From Couchioplanes azureus (GTDB taxonomy: Bacteria; Actinomycetota; Actinomycetes; Mycobacteriales; Micromonosporaceae): DNA of 64,000 bases. Each line of letters begins with the position of its first letter. The first letter of the stretch is position 1. Made by a program: the position numbers and the translations under genes. The notes under the pieces were generated by a model. The model was not told the DNA's origin and made no database searches. It worked only from the letters and a program-made list of their open reading frames with translations. Location: positions 513,328-577,327 of the forward strand of contig NZ_BMQY01000002.1 of assembly GCF_014648355.1 (NCBI RefSeq), given 5' to 3'. Below, one piece after another: positions 1 to 8,528 of this stretch.

Positions 1-136
1 CACGGCGGCCCGGCCCTCACGTCCGGTCCCCCAGACGGCTACGGAACGTCCGCGCAGGTCTGCCAGGCGCACTGGAATACTCCCTCGGTCGAATCGCACT
101 AGTATTGCCCGTCGGTCCAGTGACAGGAGTTCGCGG

Positions 137-1453
137 GTGCAGTTCGACGTCATGCGCTTCCCCTCGTACGCATACGACCCCGCCACCGGGGTCGCGACGT
201 TCGACTACCTGCTCGACGGGCCGGAGCCGGAGTCCTTCACCGAGACGGTCACCTTCCCCGTGCCCGACGGCCGGGACGTGCCGGACACGTTCCTCCGGGT
301 GCTCGACCTGCTGCACGTCGTCGCCGGGGTGAGCTACTACAAGGTCGGCGCGCCCGAGCGCATCGAGGCGCCCACCGCCGTGCCGGCCGAGGCCGCCGCC
401 CTGTTCGACGCCGTCTACAGCCAGGGCCTCGGCGAGTACGCGTACGTGAACCAGCTCCCGTACGTGCTCGACATGACCGTGCGGGTGCCCGCCGTGGCCC
501 CGGCGGCCCCGCCGGTGGACAACTCCGGCGCACGCCCGCTGTCCGCCGTCGGAGGCGGCAAGGACTCCATCGTCACGCTGGAGATCCTCCGCGCCGCGGG
601 CCTCGACCCGGTGCCGTTCTCGGTCAACCCCAACCCGGTGATCGTCGCGGTCAACGCCGCGTCCGGCCTCGCCCCGCTGGCCGCCCGCCGCCGGCTCGAC
701 CCGCGGCTGTTCGCGCTGAACGAGGCCGGCGCCCGCAACGGCCACATCCCGGTCACGGCGATCAACTCGCTGATCGCGATCGCCACCGCCACCCTGCACG
801 GGCTCGGCCCGGTGGTGATGTCGAACGAGCGGTCCGCGTCCGACCCCAACCTGATCTGGAACGGTCACCCGATCAACCACCAGTGGTCCAAGGGCGTCGC
901 CGCCGAGGGCCTGCTTCGGGCCGCCGTGACCGCGCACACGGGCCTGACCGAGCCGTACTTCTCGCTGCTGCGCTCGCTGTCCGAGCTGCACATCGCCCAG
1001 CTCTTCGCCCGGTTCACCGCGTACGACGACGTGGTCACCAGCTGCAACAAGGCGTTCAAGCTGCACGACCCGACGGCCCGCTGGTGCGGCGACTGCCCGA
1101 AGTGCCGCTTCGTGGCCCTCGCCATGGCGCCGTCGATGCCCCGCGAGCGGCTGACCCGCATCTTCGGCCGCGACCTGTTCGCCGACCCCGCGCAGGTCCC
1201 GGGCTATCTGGAGCTGCTCGGCATCGACGCGCACAAGCCCTTCGAGTGCGTCGGCGAGGTCGAGGAGTCCCTGGTGGCCCTCACCATGCTCGCCGACGAC
1301 CCGCAGTGGCGCGACGCTCCGGTGGTCGCCGCGCTGCGCGCCGCCGTCCCGGCCGCGGCGTGGGCGGAGGCATCCCGGGAGTCGGTGCTCACCCCGGGCG
1401 GGCAGACCTTCGTGCCACCGGCGTACGCGAAGGCGCTCGCCCAGGCGCTCTGA
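137..1453 (+). CDS. murL: MurL-like UDP-MurNAc-L-Ala-L-Glu epimerase
   Basis: The 438-residue protein resembles MurL, which epimerises the terminal L-glutamate of UDP-MurNAc-L-alanyl-L-glutamate to D-glutamate. This is the alternative to glutamate racemase MurI in peptidoglycan synthesis, described in Xanthomonas. Visible features are a PP-loop-like segment AVGGGKDSIVTLE near residue 140 and a cysteine cluster WCGDCPKC near residue 320 that recalls the metal site of QueC-like proteins. The GTG start at 137 is preceded by CAGGAG seven bases upstream, and TAGTAT at 100-105 could be a -10 box. It is a single gene; the MurD2 partner known from Xanthomonas is not adjacent. A different PP-loop family enzyme is the main alternative. 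The family call is from memory of the motif and length. Confidence 0.65.
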   Translation: MQFDVMRFPSYAYDPATGVATFDYLLDGPEPESFTETVTFPVPDGRDVPDTFLRVLDLLHVVAGVSYYKVGAPERIEAPTAVPAEAAALFDAVYSQGLGEYAYVNQLPYVLDMTVRVPAVAPAAPPVDNSGARPLSAVGGGKDSIVTLEILRAAGLDPVPFSVNPNPVIVAVNAASGLAPLAARRRLDPRLFALNEAGARNGHIPVTAINSLIAIATATLHGLGPVVMSNERSASDPNLIWNGHPINHQWSKGVAAEGLLRAAVTAHTGLTEPYFSLLRSLSELHIAQLFARFTAYDDVVTSCNKAFKLHDPTARWCGDCPKCRFVALAMAPSMPRERLTRIFGRDLFADPAQVPGYLELLGIDAHKPFECVGEVEESLVALTMLADDPQWRDAPVVAALRAAVPAAAWAEASRESVLTPGGQTFVPPAYAKALAQAL

Positions 1454-1457
1454 CGGC

Positions 1458-2882
1458 TCAGACCGGCTCCGGCACCCTTTCCGGTACCGACGGCGCACCG
1501 GCGTCCGGCGCCTTGCGCACCGCGCGCAGCGCGTACAGGCTGACCGGCACGCCGACCGCGACCAGGATCGCCGCCACCACCAGGCTGAACTGGTAGCCCT
1601 CGAGGTAGCGGTGCAGCTCGCTGCCGGTGGCCGCCTCGGCCCGGTCGGTCAGGATCGCGCCGAGGATGGTGATGCCCAGCAGCCCGAACACCTCCCGGGA
1701 GACGTTGAGCATGCCGGACGCGATGCCCGCCCGCCCGGCCGGCAGCGCCCCGACGATGACGTTGTTCAGCGGGACCATCAGTCCACCCCCGACGCCGTAG
1801 AGCACGAACCACGGCAGCAGGTCGAGGTAGACGGTGCCCTCGCCGTAGGTGGAGATCCCGGCCACCGCCACGGCCATCAGGGCCAATGCGCCGGCCACCG
1901 TCCGGGCCGCGCCGAACCGCACCTCCAGGCGTGGCGCCAGCGTCGCGAACACCGCCATGACCAGCGCCATCGGGACGAACGCGGCGCCCGCCTCGGTGGG
2001 GGTGAAGCCGAGCACGCTCTGCAGGTAGATGGCTGTGTAGAAGTAGATGCCGAAGACGCCGAACGCCCACAGGCCCATGGCCAGCAGCCCGCCGCTGAAC
2101 ACCGGCAGCCGCAGGAAGGCCAGGTCCACCATCGGATTCGCGGAGCGTGCCTCGATCAGCACGAACGCCAGGGCCGACGCGGCGGCGATCCCGAAACCGG
2201 CCAGGATGGTGCCCGAGGTCCAGCCGCGGGAGTTGCCCTCGATCAGGGCGTACGTCAGGGCGAAGAGCGCCAGGGACGAGGTGGCCAGGCCGGGCAGGTC
2301 CAGGCCGCGGGCGGCGCGCCGGCCGGCGGGCAGGCTGAGCGCGGCGAGGACCGCGGTGACGATCCCGATCGGTACGTTGATCAGGAAGATCCAGCCCCAC
2401 GAGGTGTGCTCGCTCAGCCAGCCGCCGACCAGCGGGCCGATCGCCAGCGCGAGCGCGCCGACCCCACCCCAGACCCCGATCGCCGCGCCGCGCTCGCGCG
2501 GGTCCGGGAACAGCTCCGGCAGCAGGGCCAGCGAGGCCGGGGTGAGCAGCGCCGCGCCGACACCCTGCGCGGCCCGGGCCGCGATCAGGATCTCCTGGTC
2601 GCCGGCGAGGCCGGCGGCGACCGACGCGACGGAGAACACCGCCAGCCCGGCGAAGAAGGTGCCGCGCATGCCCAGCACGTCGGCGATCCGTCCGCCGGCC
2701 AGCAGCAGGCCGGCGAAGACCAGGATGTACGCGCTGGCGATCCATTCCAGCCCGCTGAGACTCAGGTGCAGGTCCCGCTGGATCGACGGGAGGGCCACGT
2801 TGACCACGTTGTTGTCCAGGTAGGTCATGAAGGTGCCGAGCGCCACCGCGACGAGCGCCCACCACCGCCGGTTCTTCTCCAT
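1458..2882 (-). CDS. MFS drug exporter, DHA2 (14-TM EmrB/QacA) type
   Basis: A 474-residue integral membrane protein of the major facilitator superfamily, predicted to export drugs or dyes by proton antiport. It begins MEKNRRWWALVAVALGTFM, followed by LDNNVVNVALPSI, the typical first-helix signature of the DHA2 family, and has about 14 hydrophobic segments. Motif A appears as AGGRIADVLGMRG. The ATG at 2882 was chosen because the frame upstream runs through the intergenic palindrome. It is transcribed divergently from a TetR-type gene with 78 bases between them, the standard arrangement of an exporter and its ligand-responsive repressor. The substrate cannot be read from the sequence. Confidence 0.9.
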   Translation of the reverse strand: MEKNRRWWALVAVALGTFMTYLDNNVVNVALPSIQRDLHLSLSGLEWIASAYILVFAGLLLAGGRIADVLGMRGTFFAGLAVFSVASVAAGLAGDQEILIAARAAQGVGAALLTPASLALLPELFPDPRERGAAIGVWGGVGALALAIGPLVGGWLSEHTSWGWIFLINVPIGIVTAVLAALSLPAGRRAARGLDLPGLATSSLALFALTYALIEGNSRGWTSGTILAGFGIAAASALAFVLIEARSANPMVDLAFLRLPVFSGGLLAMGLWAFGVFGIYFYTAIYLQSVLGFTPTEAGAAFVPMALVMAVFATLAPRLEVRFGAARTVAGALALMAVAVAGISTYGEGTVYLDLLPWFVLYGVGGGLMVPLNNVIVGALPAGRAGIASGMLNVSREVFGLLGITILGAILTDRAEAATGSELHRYLEGYQFSLVVAAILVAVGVPVSLYALRAVRKAPDAGAPSVPERVPEPV

Positions 2883-2893
2883 CGATTCTCCCT

Positions 2894-2932
2894 TGTACGA
2901 GGTACATGTACGGCGTACATGTACCTCGTACA
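2894..2932. promoter_or_regulatory. Perfect 19-bp inverted repeat, probable TetR operator
   Basis: TGTACGAGGTACATGTACG at 2894-2912 is followed by one base and then its exact reverse complement at 2914-2932. The smaller word GTACATGTAC recurs inside each arm, so two overlapping dimer sites are possible. A further partial copy (TGTACGTTGTA) lies at 2940-2950, just before the regulator's start. It sits between divergent exporter and TetR genes and most likely controls both. Confidence 0.75.
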
Positions 2933-2960
2933 TGAGACCTGTACGTTGTATGGTTGTCAA

Positions 2961-3668
2961 GTGGCGGTGGAGAGACTCAGCAAGGCGGCCGTGGCCGAGC
3001 GGGCGCTGCGCCTCGGCGACGAGGAGGGCCTCGAGGCGGTGACCGTCCGGCGGCTCGCCAAGGAGCTCGGCGTCACCCCGATGGCGCTCTACTGGCACTT
3101 CAAGAACAAGGACGAGCTCCTGCTCGGCATCGTCGACCACGCGTTCGCCGGGGTCCGGGCCGACCGCGCCGCCACCGACCCGTGGCCCCGTCAGCTGCGC
3201 GCGATGATGGAGACGCTGGTCACGGTGATGCGCGAGCACCCGATCCTGCCGGATCTGCTGATGTCGGTGGAGAAGGACCAGGTGGAGAGCTTCTCCCGGG
3301 CCACGGACGACGCGCTCGCCCTGCTCACCCAGGCCGGGTTCACCGTCGAGGAGGGTTACTGGGCGGCGTCGTACCTGTTGCACGGCGCGATCGGCCTGGT
3401 CGCCGGGCAGCCCGGCTGCCCGGCCAGGGTCCCGCCCGGCGAGGCGGCCGAGTGGCGCCGCCAGCGCCGGCTGCAGCTGGAGCGCCTGCCCGCCGACCGG
3501 TTCCCGATGCTGGTCGCCTTCGCCGAGACGTACCACCGCGAGCCCGACATCGACCGCTACTTCGCATTCGGCGTGGACCTGCTGCTGTCCGCCGTCGAGG
3601 CCACCGCCCGCGCAGCGGGGTCTGCGCCCGCCCGCCCGGCCGGGCCCACGGCCTCCGGCGGCCGCTGA
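2961..3668 (+). CDS. TetR family transcriptional repressor
   Basis: The 235-residue protein has an N-terminal helix-turn-helix domain, with VRRLAKELGVTPMALYWHFKNKDELL at residues about 27-52 being the classic TetR_N signature. It is followed by an all-helical ligand/dimer domain resembling the TetR_C class. The GTG at 2961 is the start nearest the DNA-binding domain; a GTG two codons downstream is also possible, and no strong ribosome site is visible. It is divergent from the MFS exporter and flanked by the long palindrome at 2894-2932, so it probably represses both genes until an exporter substrate binds. The ligand is unknown. Confidence 0.88.
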   Translation: MAVERLSKAAVAERALRLGDEEGLEAVTVRRLAKELGVTPMALYWHFKNKDELLLGIVDHAFAGVRADRAATDPWPRQLRAMMETLVTVMREHPILPDLLMSVEKDQVESFSRATDDALALLTQAGFTVEEGYWAASYLLHGAIGLVAGQPGCPARVPPGEAAEWRRQRRLQLERLPADRFPMLVAFAETYHREPDIDRYFAFGVDLLLSAVEATARAAGSAPARPAGPTASGGR

Positions 3669-3673
3669 CCCGT

Positions 3674-3717
3674 CCGGTCACCCGGGCCGGTCGTGCCGGT
3701 CACTCGGGCCGGTCGTG
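3674..3717. repeat. 22-bp tandem duplication at converging gene ends
   Basis: Two adjacent copies of a 22-bp unit (3674-3695 and 3696-3717) differ at one base. The second copy encodes the last residues and stop codon of the minus-strand globin-reductase gene; the first lies in the gap to the tetR stop. It looks like a local replication slippage event. Confidence 0.8.
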
Positions 3718-6426
3718 GTGGATCCGTTCGGGCGCGACGCCGAGCTGGTGCAGCGCGAAGGCGGTGGCGGCCAGCATGAGCGGCGGACCGGCCAGGAACA
3801 CCTCGTGACCCGACCACTCCCCGTAGGCCGCGACCGCGTCGGTGACCAGCCCGGAGGCGTACGGCCCGGCCGGTCCCTCGGAGATCACCGGCACGACGGT
3901 GGCCCGCCGCGCCGCCCCGGCGATCGCGGTGATCTCGTCGATGTCGTAGAGCTCCTCGAGGGTCCGCGCGCCCCAGAACAGCACGGCCGAGCGCGGATCA
4001 CCGGTCTCCGCGAGCTCGGTGAGCAGCGCCTTCAGCGGCGCGATCCCGGTGTCCCCCGCGATCATGAGCAGGTCACGGCCGGACGGCGGCAGGGTCATCC
4101 GCCCCTCGGCGCGCCAGATCTTCACCTTGTCGCCGGGCTGCGTACGGTGCACCAGCGTGCCGCTGACCCCGTCCAGCGACTTCGCGCGCACGTGCAGTTC
4201 GACGACGTTGTCCCGGCGTGGCGCCCCGGCCAGCGAGTACGGCCGCCACACCCCGGGCAGCTCCGGCACCTCGACCCGCGCGAACTGCCCCGGCCAGTAC
4301 GGCATCGGCAGGTACGGCCGCAGCCGCACCACGGCGAGGTCCTCCCGGCGCCGCTCGTGCGACACGACCACCGCGGTCCAGGTCACCGGCTGGTACTGCG
4401 CCGCCACCATGCCGTGCGCGATCCACTGGTACGCGTGCTGCCAGGTCGACCGCCACGCGTGGTCGAAGTCCTGCCGCCAGCCGTTGGCGGCCATCCCGGC
4501 CCGCATCGCCTCGGCCAGCGCCGCGCCGGCGAGCTGCAACTGCTGGGGGGCGACCCCGCACTCGGCGAGCGCCGCACCCAGCCGCCCGAACCCGGCGACC
4601 AGCGCGGGCGGCTGGTCGGTGTGCTGCGCCAGCCAGGCCAGCCCCTCGGCGAGCTGCTCGATCTGGGCGAGCGGGCCGCCGGGAATCCTCGCGAACAGGG
4701 CGGGCTCGGCCTGCACGAGCGCGGCCCGCAGGCGCGTGGCCACCTCGACCTGCCCGCCGGCCAGCTCCAGGCTGCTGATCAGCAGGCGCTGCACCGCATG
4801 CAGCTCGGCGTCGTCGGCCGGGTCCATCCCGTCGACGGGTACGGCGGGACGCCCGGCGACCGGCGGCCGGACCGGCGGCGGCGCGGCGATCGGCGGCACG
4901 TCGCCCTGCCACGCCGGGCCGGCGACCCGCGGGCCGCCGACGGCCGGGATGGCGCCGATCGGGTCGGTCGAGGCGCCCGGGATGCCCGCGGCCCACGGGC
5001 CGGGCCCGGGTGGATACGGGATGGTGGGGCGCCTCGGCGGGGCGGCGGGCACCGAGCCCGGCGCGGCCGCCGGAAGCCCCGCGGCGGGCGGCACGGCGGG
5101 CCCGGACGCGCCCGGCGCCGGCGCGCCCGGTACGGCCGGCCAGGTGCCGGGGACCGGCGGAGGCGCCACACCCGGGGCGACCGGCCGGGTCCCCGGGACC
5201 GGCGGCAGCACCGGCAGTGACCCACCCGGAACGGCCGGCGGAACACCGGGAGCGGGCGGGAGCGCGGGCAGCCTCGACCCGGGACCGGTCGCCGGAGTTC
5301 CCGGGACGGCGGGCGGCGTCGCCCCGGGACCCGCCGCCGGAGCTCCCGGGACGGCGGGCGGCGTCGCCCCGGGACCCGCCGCCGGAGCGAGCGGAATCGG
5401 CGGCAACGCGCCCGGGCCGGCCGGAGTGCCCGGAACGGGCGGCGGCACGGGAAAGCCCCGGACAGGCGGAGGCGTGGGTGCGCCCGGAACGGGCGGGGCC
5501 GGACCGGCCGCCGGGGCCGGCGGGTTCACCGGCGGCGCGCCCGGCAGTGGCGTGGCGGACAACGGCCTGGTCGGTGCGGGACGCGTCAGATCCTCCGGCA
5601 GCAGATCCATCAGGTGGCCGGGGTCGACGTCGGTGGCCGGGACCCGCGGCGCGGCCGGGTTCTGCCCGGGCCGGACGACGCCGGGTGAGGTGACGCCGGG
5701 GGTGCGAGCCTGCGCGGGTCCGTCGGCGTCCGGCGGGGCCGCCGCGGGCGACGCCGCTCCCGGTGACCGGGCCGGAGCCGGGTCCCCGGCACCCGGCGGG
5801 GTCGTGTCCGGCGGTGGGGCGCTCGGCGGAGTCGCGGCGGGCAGCAGCGGGCTGATGACGGGCCAGGCGAAGCCCGGGGACGTGGTGCCGGGCACGACCG
5901 CCGGAGCCGCCGGTTCGGTGCCGGAGGTGTCCGGGGCCGGCGTGGAGGGAACGGGCCCGCGGGGGGTCGTGCCGGGCACCGGCGCTTGCGGCAGCCGTGG
6001 ACCGGACGGGACGGGCCCGACCGACGCCCGGAAGCCACCGGCCGTCCCGGCGCCCTGATCGCGCACCGCGCCCAGGTGCTCCGTCTCCCCCGGCTGGGCG
6101 ATGCCGGGCGCCGACAACTCCCGGAACGGGTGCGCCGACGGCAGCTCCGACCTGCCGGTCGCGTCCTCGCGGACGGGCCACTGCGGATGCAGGATGCTCT
6201 CCGGATGCACGGGCTCGCCGGCGCCCTGCTCGCTGCGGGCCTCCCGGTCGCGGCCGTGGCGGTCCCGGTCGCGGTCCTGCTCGTCGCGGTCGTCCCGGGC
6301 CCGGCCGGCCAGGGCCGCCGCCGCGTCCCGCTCCCCGGCGGCCGCCGCGTCCGGCGCGGCCGCCCGCAGGCGCATGGCCCGCAGCAGCGCGAGCATGTGC
6401 GGGTCGGAACCGGAACCGGATGACAC
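3700..6426 (-). CDS. Proline-rich globin-fold / ferredoxin reductase fusion (flavohemoprotein-like)
   Basis: The 908-residue protein has three parts: a charged N-terminus, a Pro/Gly/Ala-rich linker at about residues 85-500, then a globin-like domain (538-680) and an FAD/NAD reductase (681-908). The reductase carries RPYSL for flavin binding and GDTGIAP for the nucleotide. The layout is that of flavohemoglobin NO dioxygenases. However, the position of the proximal heme histidine (F8) is Leu620 in LGAALAECGV, and the B10 tyrosine of the usual FY pair is Arg567, so heme binding is doubtful. The GTG at 6426 was chosen because GGAGGT (6433-6438) lies six bases upstream; an in-frame ATG at 6465 has no such site. 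It could be a redox sensor or a reductase for another partner. Confidence 0.8.
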   Translation of the reverse strand: MSSGSGSDPHMLALLRAMRLRAAAPDAAAAGERDAAAALAGRARDDRDEQDRDRDRHGRDREARSEQGAGEPVHPESILHPQWPVREDATGRSELPSAHPFRELSAPGIAQPGETEHLGAVRDQGAGTAGGFRASVGPVPSGPRLPQAPVPGTTPRGPVPSTPAPDTSGTEPAAPAVVPGTTSPGFAWPVISPLLPAATPPSAPPPDTTPPGAGDPAPARSPGAASPAAAPPDADGPAQARTPGVTSPGVVRPGQNPAAPRVPATDVDPGHLMDLLPEDLTRPAPTRPLSATPLPGAPPVNPPAPAAGPAPPVPGAPTPPPVRGFPVPPPVPGTPAGPGALPPIPLAPAAGPGATPPAVPGAPAAGPGATPPAVPGTPATGPGSRLPALPPAPGVPPAVPGGSLPVLPPVPGTRPVAPGVAPPPVPGTWPAVPGAPAPGASGPAVPPAAGLPAAAPGSVPAAPPRRPTIPYPPGPGPWAAGIPGASTDPIGAIPAVGGPRVAGPAWQGDVPPIAAPPPVRPPVAGRPAVPVDGMDPADDAELHAVQRLLISSLELAGGQVEVATRLRAALVQAEPALFARIPGGPLAQIEQLAEGLAWLAQHTDQPPALVAGFGRLGAALAECGVAPQQLQLAGAALAEAMRAGMAANGWRQDFDHAWRSTWQHAYQWIAHGMVAAQYQPVTWTAVVVSHERRREDLAVVRLRPYLPMPYWPGQFARVEVPELPGVWRPYSLAGAPRRDNVVELHVRAKSLDGVSGTLVHRTQPGDKVKIWRAEGRMTLPPSGRDLLMIAGDTGIAPLKALLTELAETGDPRSAVLFWGARTLEELYDIDEITAIAGAARRATVVPVISEGPAGPYASGLVTDAVAAYGEWSGHEVFLAGPPLMLAATAFALHQLGVAPERIHHDRPE
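5291..5380. repeat. Two 45-bp tandem repeats in the proline-rich linker
   Basis: Units 5291-5335 and 5336-5380 are nearly identical and encode a 15-residue Pro/Gly/Ala block in the globin-reductase gene. The surrounding linker is built of looser versions of the same unit, suggesting expansion by slippage. Confidence 0.85.
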
Positions 6427-6457
6427 CTGCGCACCTCCGACCGCAGAACGACGCGAA

Positions 6458-6473
6458 CAGTACAACCGTACTG
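6458..6473. promoter_or_regulatory. Small palindrome upstream of the globin-reductase gene
   Basis: CAGTAC, four bases, GTACTG lie 32 bp upstream of the GTG start of the minus-strand gene. On that strand TGTACT overlaps the palindrome and could serve as a -10 element, so this may be an operator over a promoter. The evidence is weak. Confidence 0.3.
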
Positions 6474-6514
6474 CCGCCCGGCGTGATCCGCCGCCCTACC
6501 CGGTGCGCCGCTGG

Positions 6515-7633
6515 TCAGTGGGCGGCCCCGGCCATGCGGCCCACCGCTTCCTCCAGGATCGCCGGGCTGGTGCCGAAGTTGAGGCGAACGTGCCCGGCGC
6601 CGAACGCACCGAACTTCGGGCCCGCCTCCAGCGCCACCCGGCCCCGCTGCAGGAACAGCTCGGCCGGCTCCCGGTCCGCCTGCGCCGCGCGGCAGTCGAG
6701 CCAGGCCAGGTAGGTCGCCTCCGGCGGCTGCCAGGAGATCCAGGGCAACCGGGTACGCAGCAGCTCGCCCAGCTGCGTCCGGCGCTCGTCGAGGAAGCCG
6801 AGCAGCCCGTCCAGCCACTCGTCGCCCCGGGTGAACGCCGCCACCGTGGCCAGCAGCCCGAAGTGCCCCGTACGCCAGGGGACGTCCGGCGGGAACGACG
6901 CCGTCAGCGCGCGGTCGCCGTCTACCACGGCCGCGCACTTGAGGCCCGCCAGGTTGAAGGCCTTGCTCGCCGACACCAGGCTGACGCCGACCTCGGCCGC
7001 CCCGGGCAGGCTCAGCAACGGCGTGAAGGTGGCGCCGGGCAGCACCAGCGGGCCGTGGATCTCGTCGCTGACGATCGTCACCCCGTACCGGGAAGCCAGC
7101 GTGACCAGCGCGGCCAGCTCGTCGCGGGAATGCACCCGGCCGACCGGATTGTGCGGATTGCACAGCAGATAGGCCGCGGGACGGTCCGCGAAGGCGGCCT
7201 CCAGCCCGGCGAGGTCGAGCCGCAGGTCCCCGGTCAGCGGCACCTCGCGCAGCTGCGCACCCGCCTCGGCGACCCAGTGGAAGAACGGCGCGTACACCGG
7301 CGGGCTGATCACCACGGCGTCGCCGGGCCGGGTCAGCACCCGCAGCAGCTCCACCGCCCCGACGCCGACGTCCGTGACCGGGGTGACCCTGCCCGGGTCG
7401 ACGTCCCACCCCCAGCGCCGGGCGGCGAACCCGGCGACGGCGGCACCGAGGTCGGGACCGGCCGCGGCGTAGCCGGTGTCGGAGGCGTCCACGGCGGCGC
7501 GGAGCACGTCCGCGACCACGGGCGCGAGCGGCACGTCCAGCTCCGCGACGAACAGCGGCAGGACGTCGTCCGGGTGGGTACGCCACTTCGCGCTGCGCCG
7601 CCGGCGAAGGGTTTCGAGCGAATCGACGATCAT
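6515..7633 (-). CDS. MalY/PatB-type PLP aminotransferase (cystathionine beta-lyase-like)
   Basis: A 372-residue fold-type I PLP enzyme. Visible family marks are VAELDVPLAP near the start, NPHNPVGRV for cofactor and substrate binding, VSDEIHGPLV with the aspartate facing the PLP ring nitrogen, and SASKAFNLAGLK, where the first lysine forms the Schiff base. These match the MalY/PatB branch, whose members cleave C-S bonds of cystathionine or cysteine conjugates, or transaminate. The ATG at 7633 starts the typical VDSLETLRRR helix. It is divergent from the rRNA/tRNA methyltransferase gene with an 88-base gap. The exact substrate is not determined. Confidence 0.88.
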   Translation of the reverse strand: MIVDSLETLRRRRSAKWRTHPDDVLPLFVAELDVPLAPVVADVLRAAVDASDTGYAAAGPDLGAAVAGFAARRWGWDVDPGRVTPVTDVGVGAVELLRVLTRPGDAVVISPPVYAPFFHWVAEAGAQLREVPLTGDLRLDLAGLEAAFADRPAAYLLCNPHNPVGRVHSRDELAALVTLASRYGVTIVSDEIHGPLVLPGATFTPLLSLPGAAEVGVSLVSASKAFNLAGLKCAAVVDGDRALTASFPPDVPWRTGHFGLLATVAAFTRGDEWLDGLLGFLDERRTQLGELLRTRLPWISWQPPEATYLAWLDCRAAQADREPAELFLQRGRVALEAGPKFGAFGAGHVRLNFGTSPAILEEAVGRMAGAAH

Positions 7634-7721
7634 CGGCCCATCCTCGCCTGCCCGGCCGGAGACCGGGACAGGTGCCGCCCCGGCGCCCGGCCTCGCGCCG
7701 GCCGGGTGGCATGCTCCCCGG

Positions 7722-8528
7722 GTGCCCGACGTCCACCTGATCACCGATCCGTCCGACGAGCGCCTCGGCGACTACCGGTCCCTCACCGACCTCGAACTGC
7801 GCACCAAGTGGGAGCCGCCGCACGGGCTCTTCATCGCCGAGGGCGAGCTGGTCCTGCGCCGGGCGCGCCGGGCCGGCTACCGGCCGCGGTCCTATCTGGT
7901 CGACGCCAAGCGGGTGGACCAGCTCGACGACCTCGACGACGCGCCGGTCTACGCGGCCACCCCGCAGGTGCTGGAGCAGGCGACCGGCTTCCACGTCCAC
8001 CGGGGGGTGCTCGCGTCGTTCCACCGGCTGCCCCTGCTCGACGCCGGCGAGGTGCTCGCCGGCGCCCGCCGCGTCGCGATCCTCGAAGACGTCAACAACC
8101 ACACCAACATCGGCGCCGTCTTCCGCGGCGCGGCGGCCCTCGGCATCGACGCCGTCCTGTTGTCACCGTCCTGCGCGGACCCGCTCTACCGGCGCAGCGT
8201 ACGGGTGAGCATGGGCGAGGTGTTCGCGGTGCCGTACGCCCGGCTGGAGCCCTGGCCGGACGGCCTGTCCCGGGTCCGCGAGGCCGGTTTCTCGGTGCTG
8301 GCGCTGACCCCCGCACCCGATGCCGTGCCGATGCAGCGGCTGGACGCGGCGCAGCGTGCCCGGCCGGCCCTGCTGCTGGGTGCGGAGGGTCCCGGCCTGT
8401 CCCGGCACGCCCTGGCCGCGTCCGACGTCCCGGTACGGTTGCCGATGCGCCGCGGCGTGGACTCGCTCAACGTGGCCGCGGCGGCGGCGGTGGCCTTCTG
8501 GGAGTTGGGACGCGATGACGACCTCTGA
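7722..8528 (+). CDS. SpoU/TrmH family RNA 2'-O-methyltransferase
   Basis: A 268-residue SPOUT-class methyltransferase acting on rRNA or tRNA ribose 2'-OH. The N-terminal part (LELRTKWEPPHGLFIAEGE) is the substrate-binding subdomain. The knotted SAM-binding domain shows motif 1 NNHTNIGAVFRGAAALG, motif 2 LLLGAEGPGLS and motif 3 PMRRGVDSLNVAAAAAV. The GTG at 7722 is in frame and near the usual start, but no convincing ribosome site precedes it. The last 14 bases overlap the next gene, so the two are probably co-translated. Confidence 0.88.
   Translation: MPDVHLITDPSDERLGDYRSLTDLELRTKWEPPHGLFIAEGELVLRRARRAGYRPRSYLVDAKRVDQLDDLDDAPVYAATPQVLEQATGFHVHRGVLASFHRLPLLDAGEVLAGARRVAILEDVNNHTNIGAVFRGAAALGIDAVLLSPSCADPLYRRSVRVSMGEVFAVPYARLEPWPDGLSRVREAGFSVLALTPAPDAVPMQRLDAAQRARPALLLGAEGPGLSRHALAASDVPVRLPMRRGVDSLNVAAAAAVAFWELGRDDDL

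Noticed and set aside
1611..2960. An open frame continuous with and upstream of the TetR gene
   Set aside because: It is antisense to the MFS exporter and passes through the operator; the TetR domain begins only at 2961.
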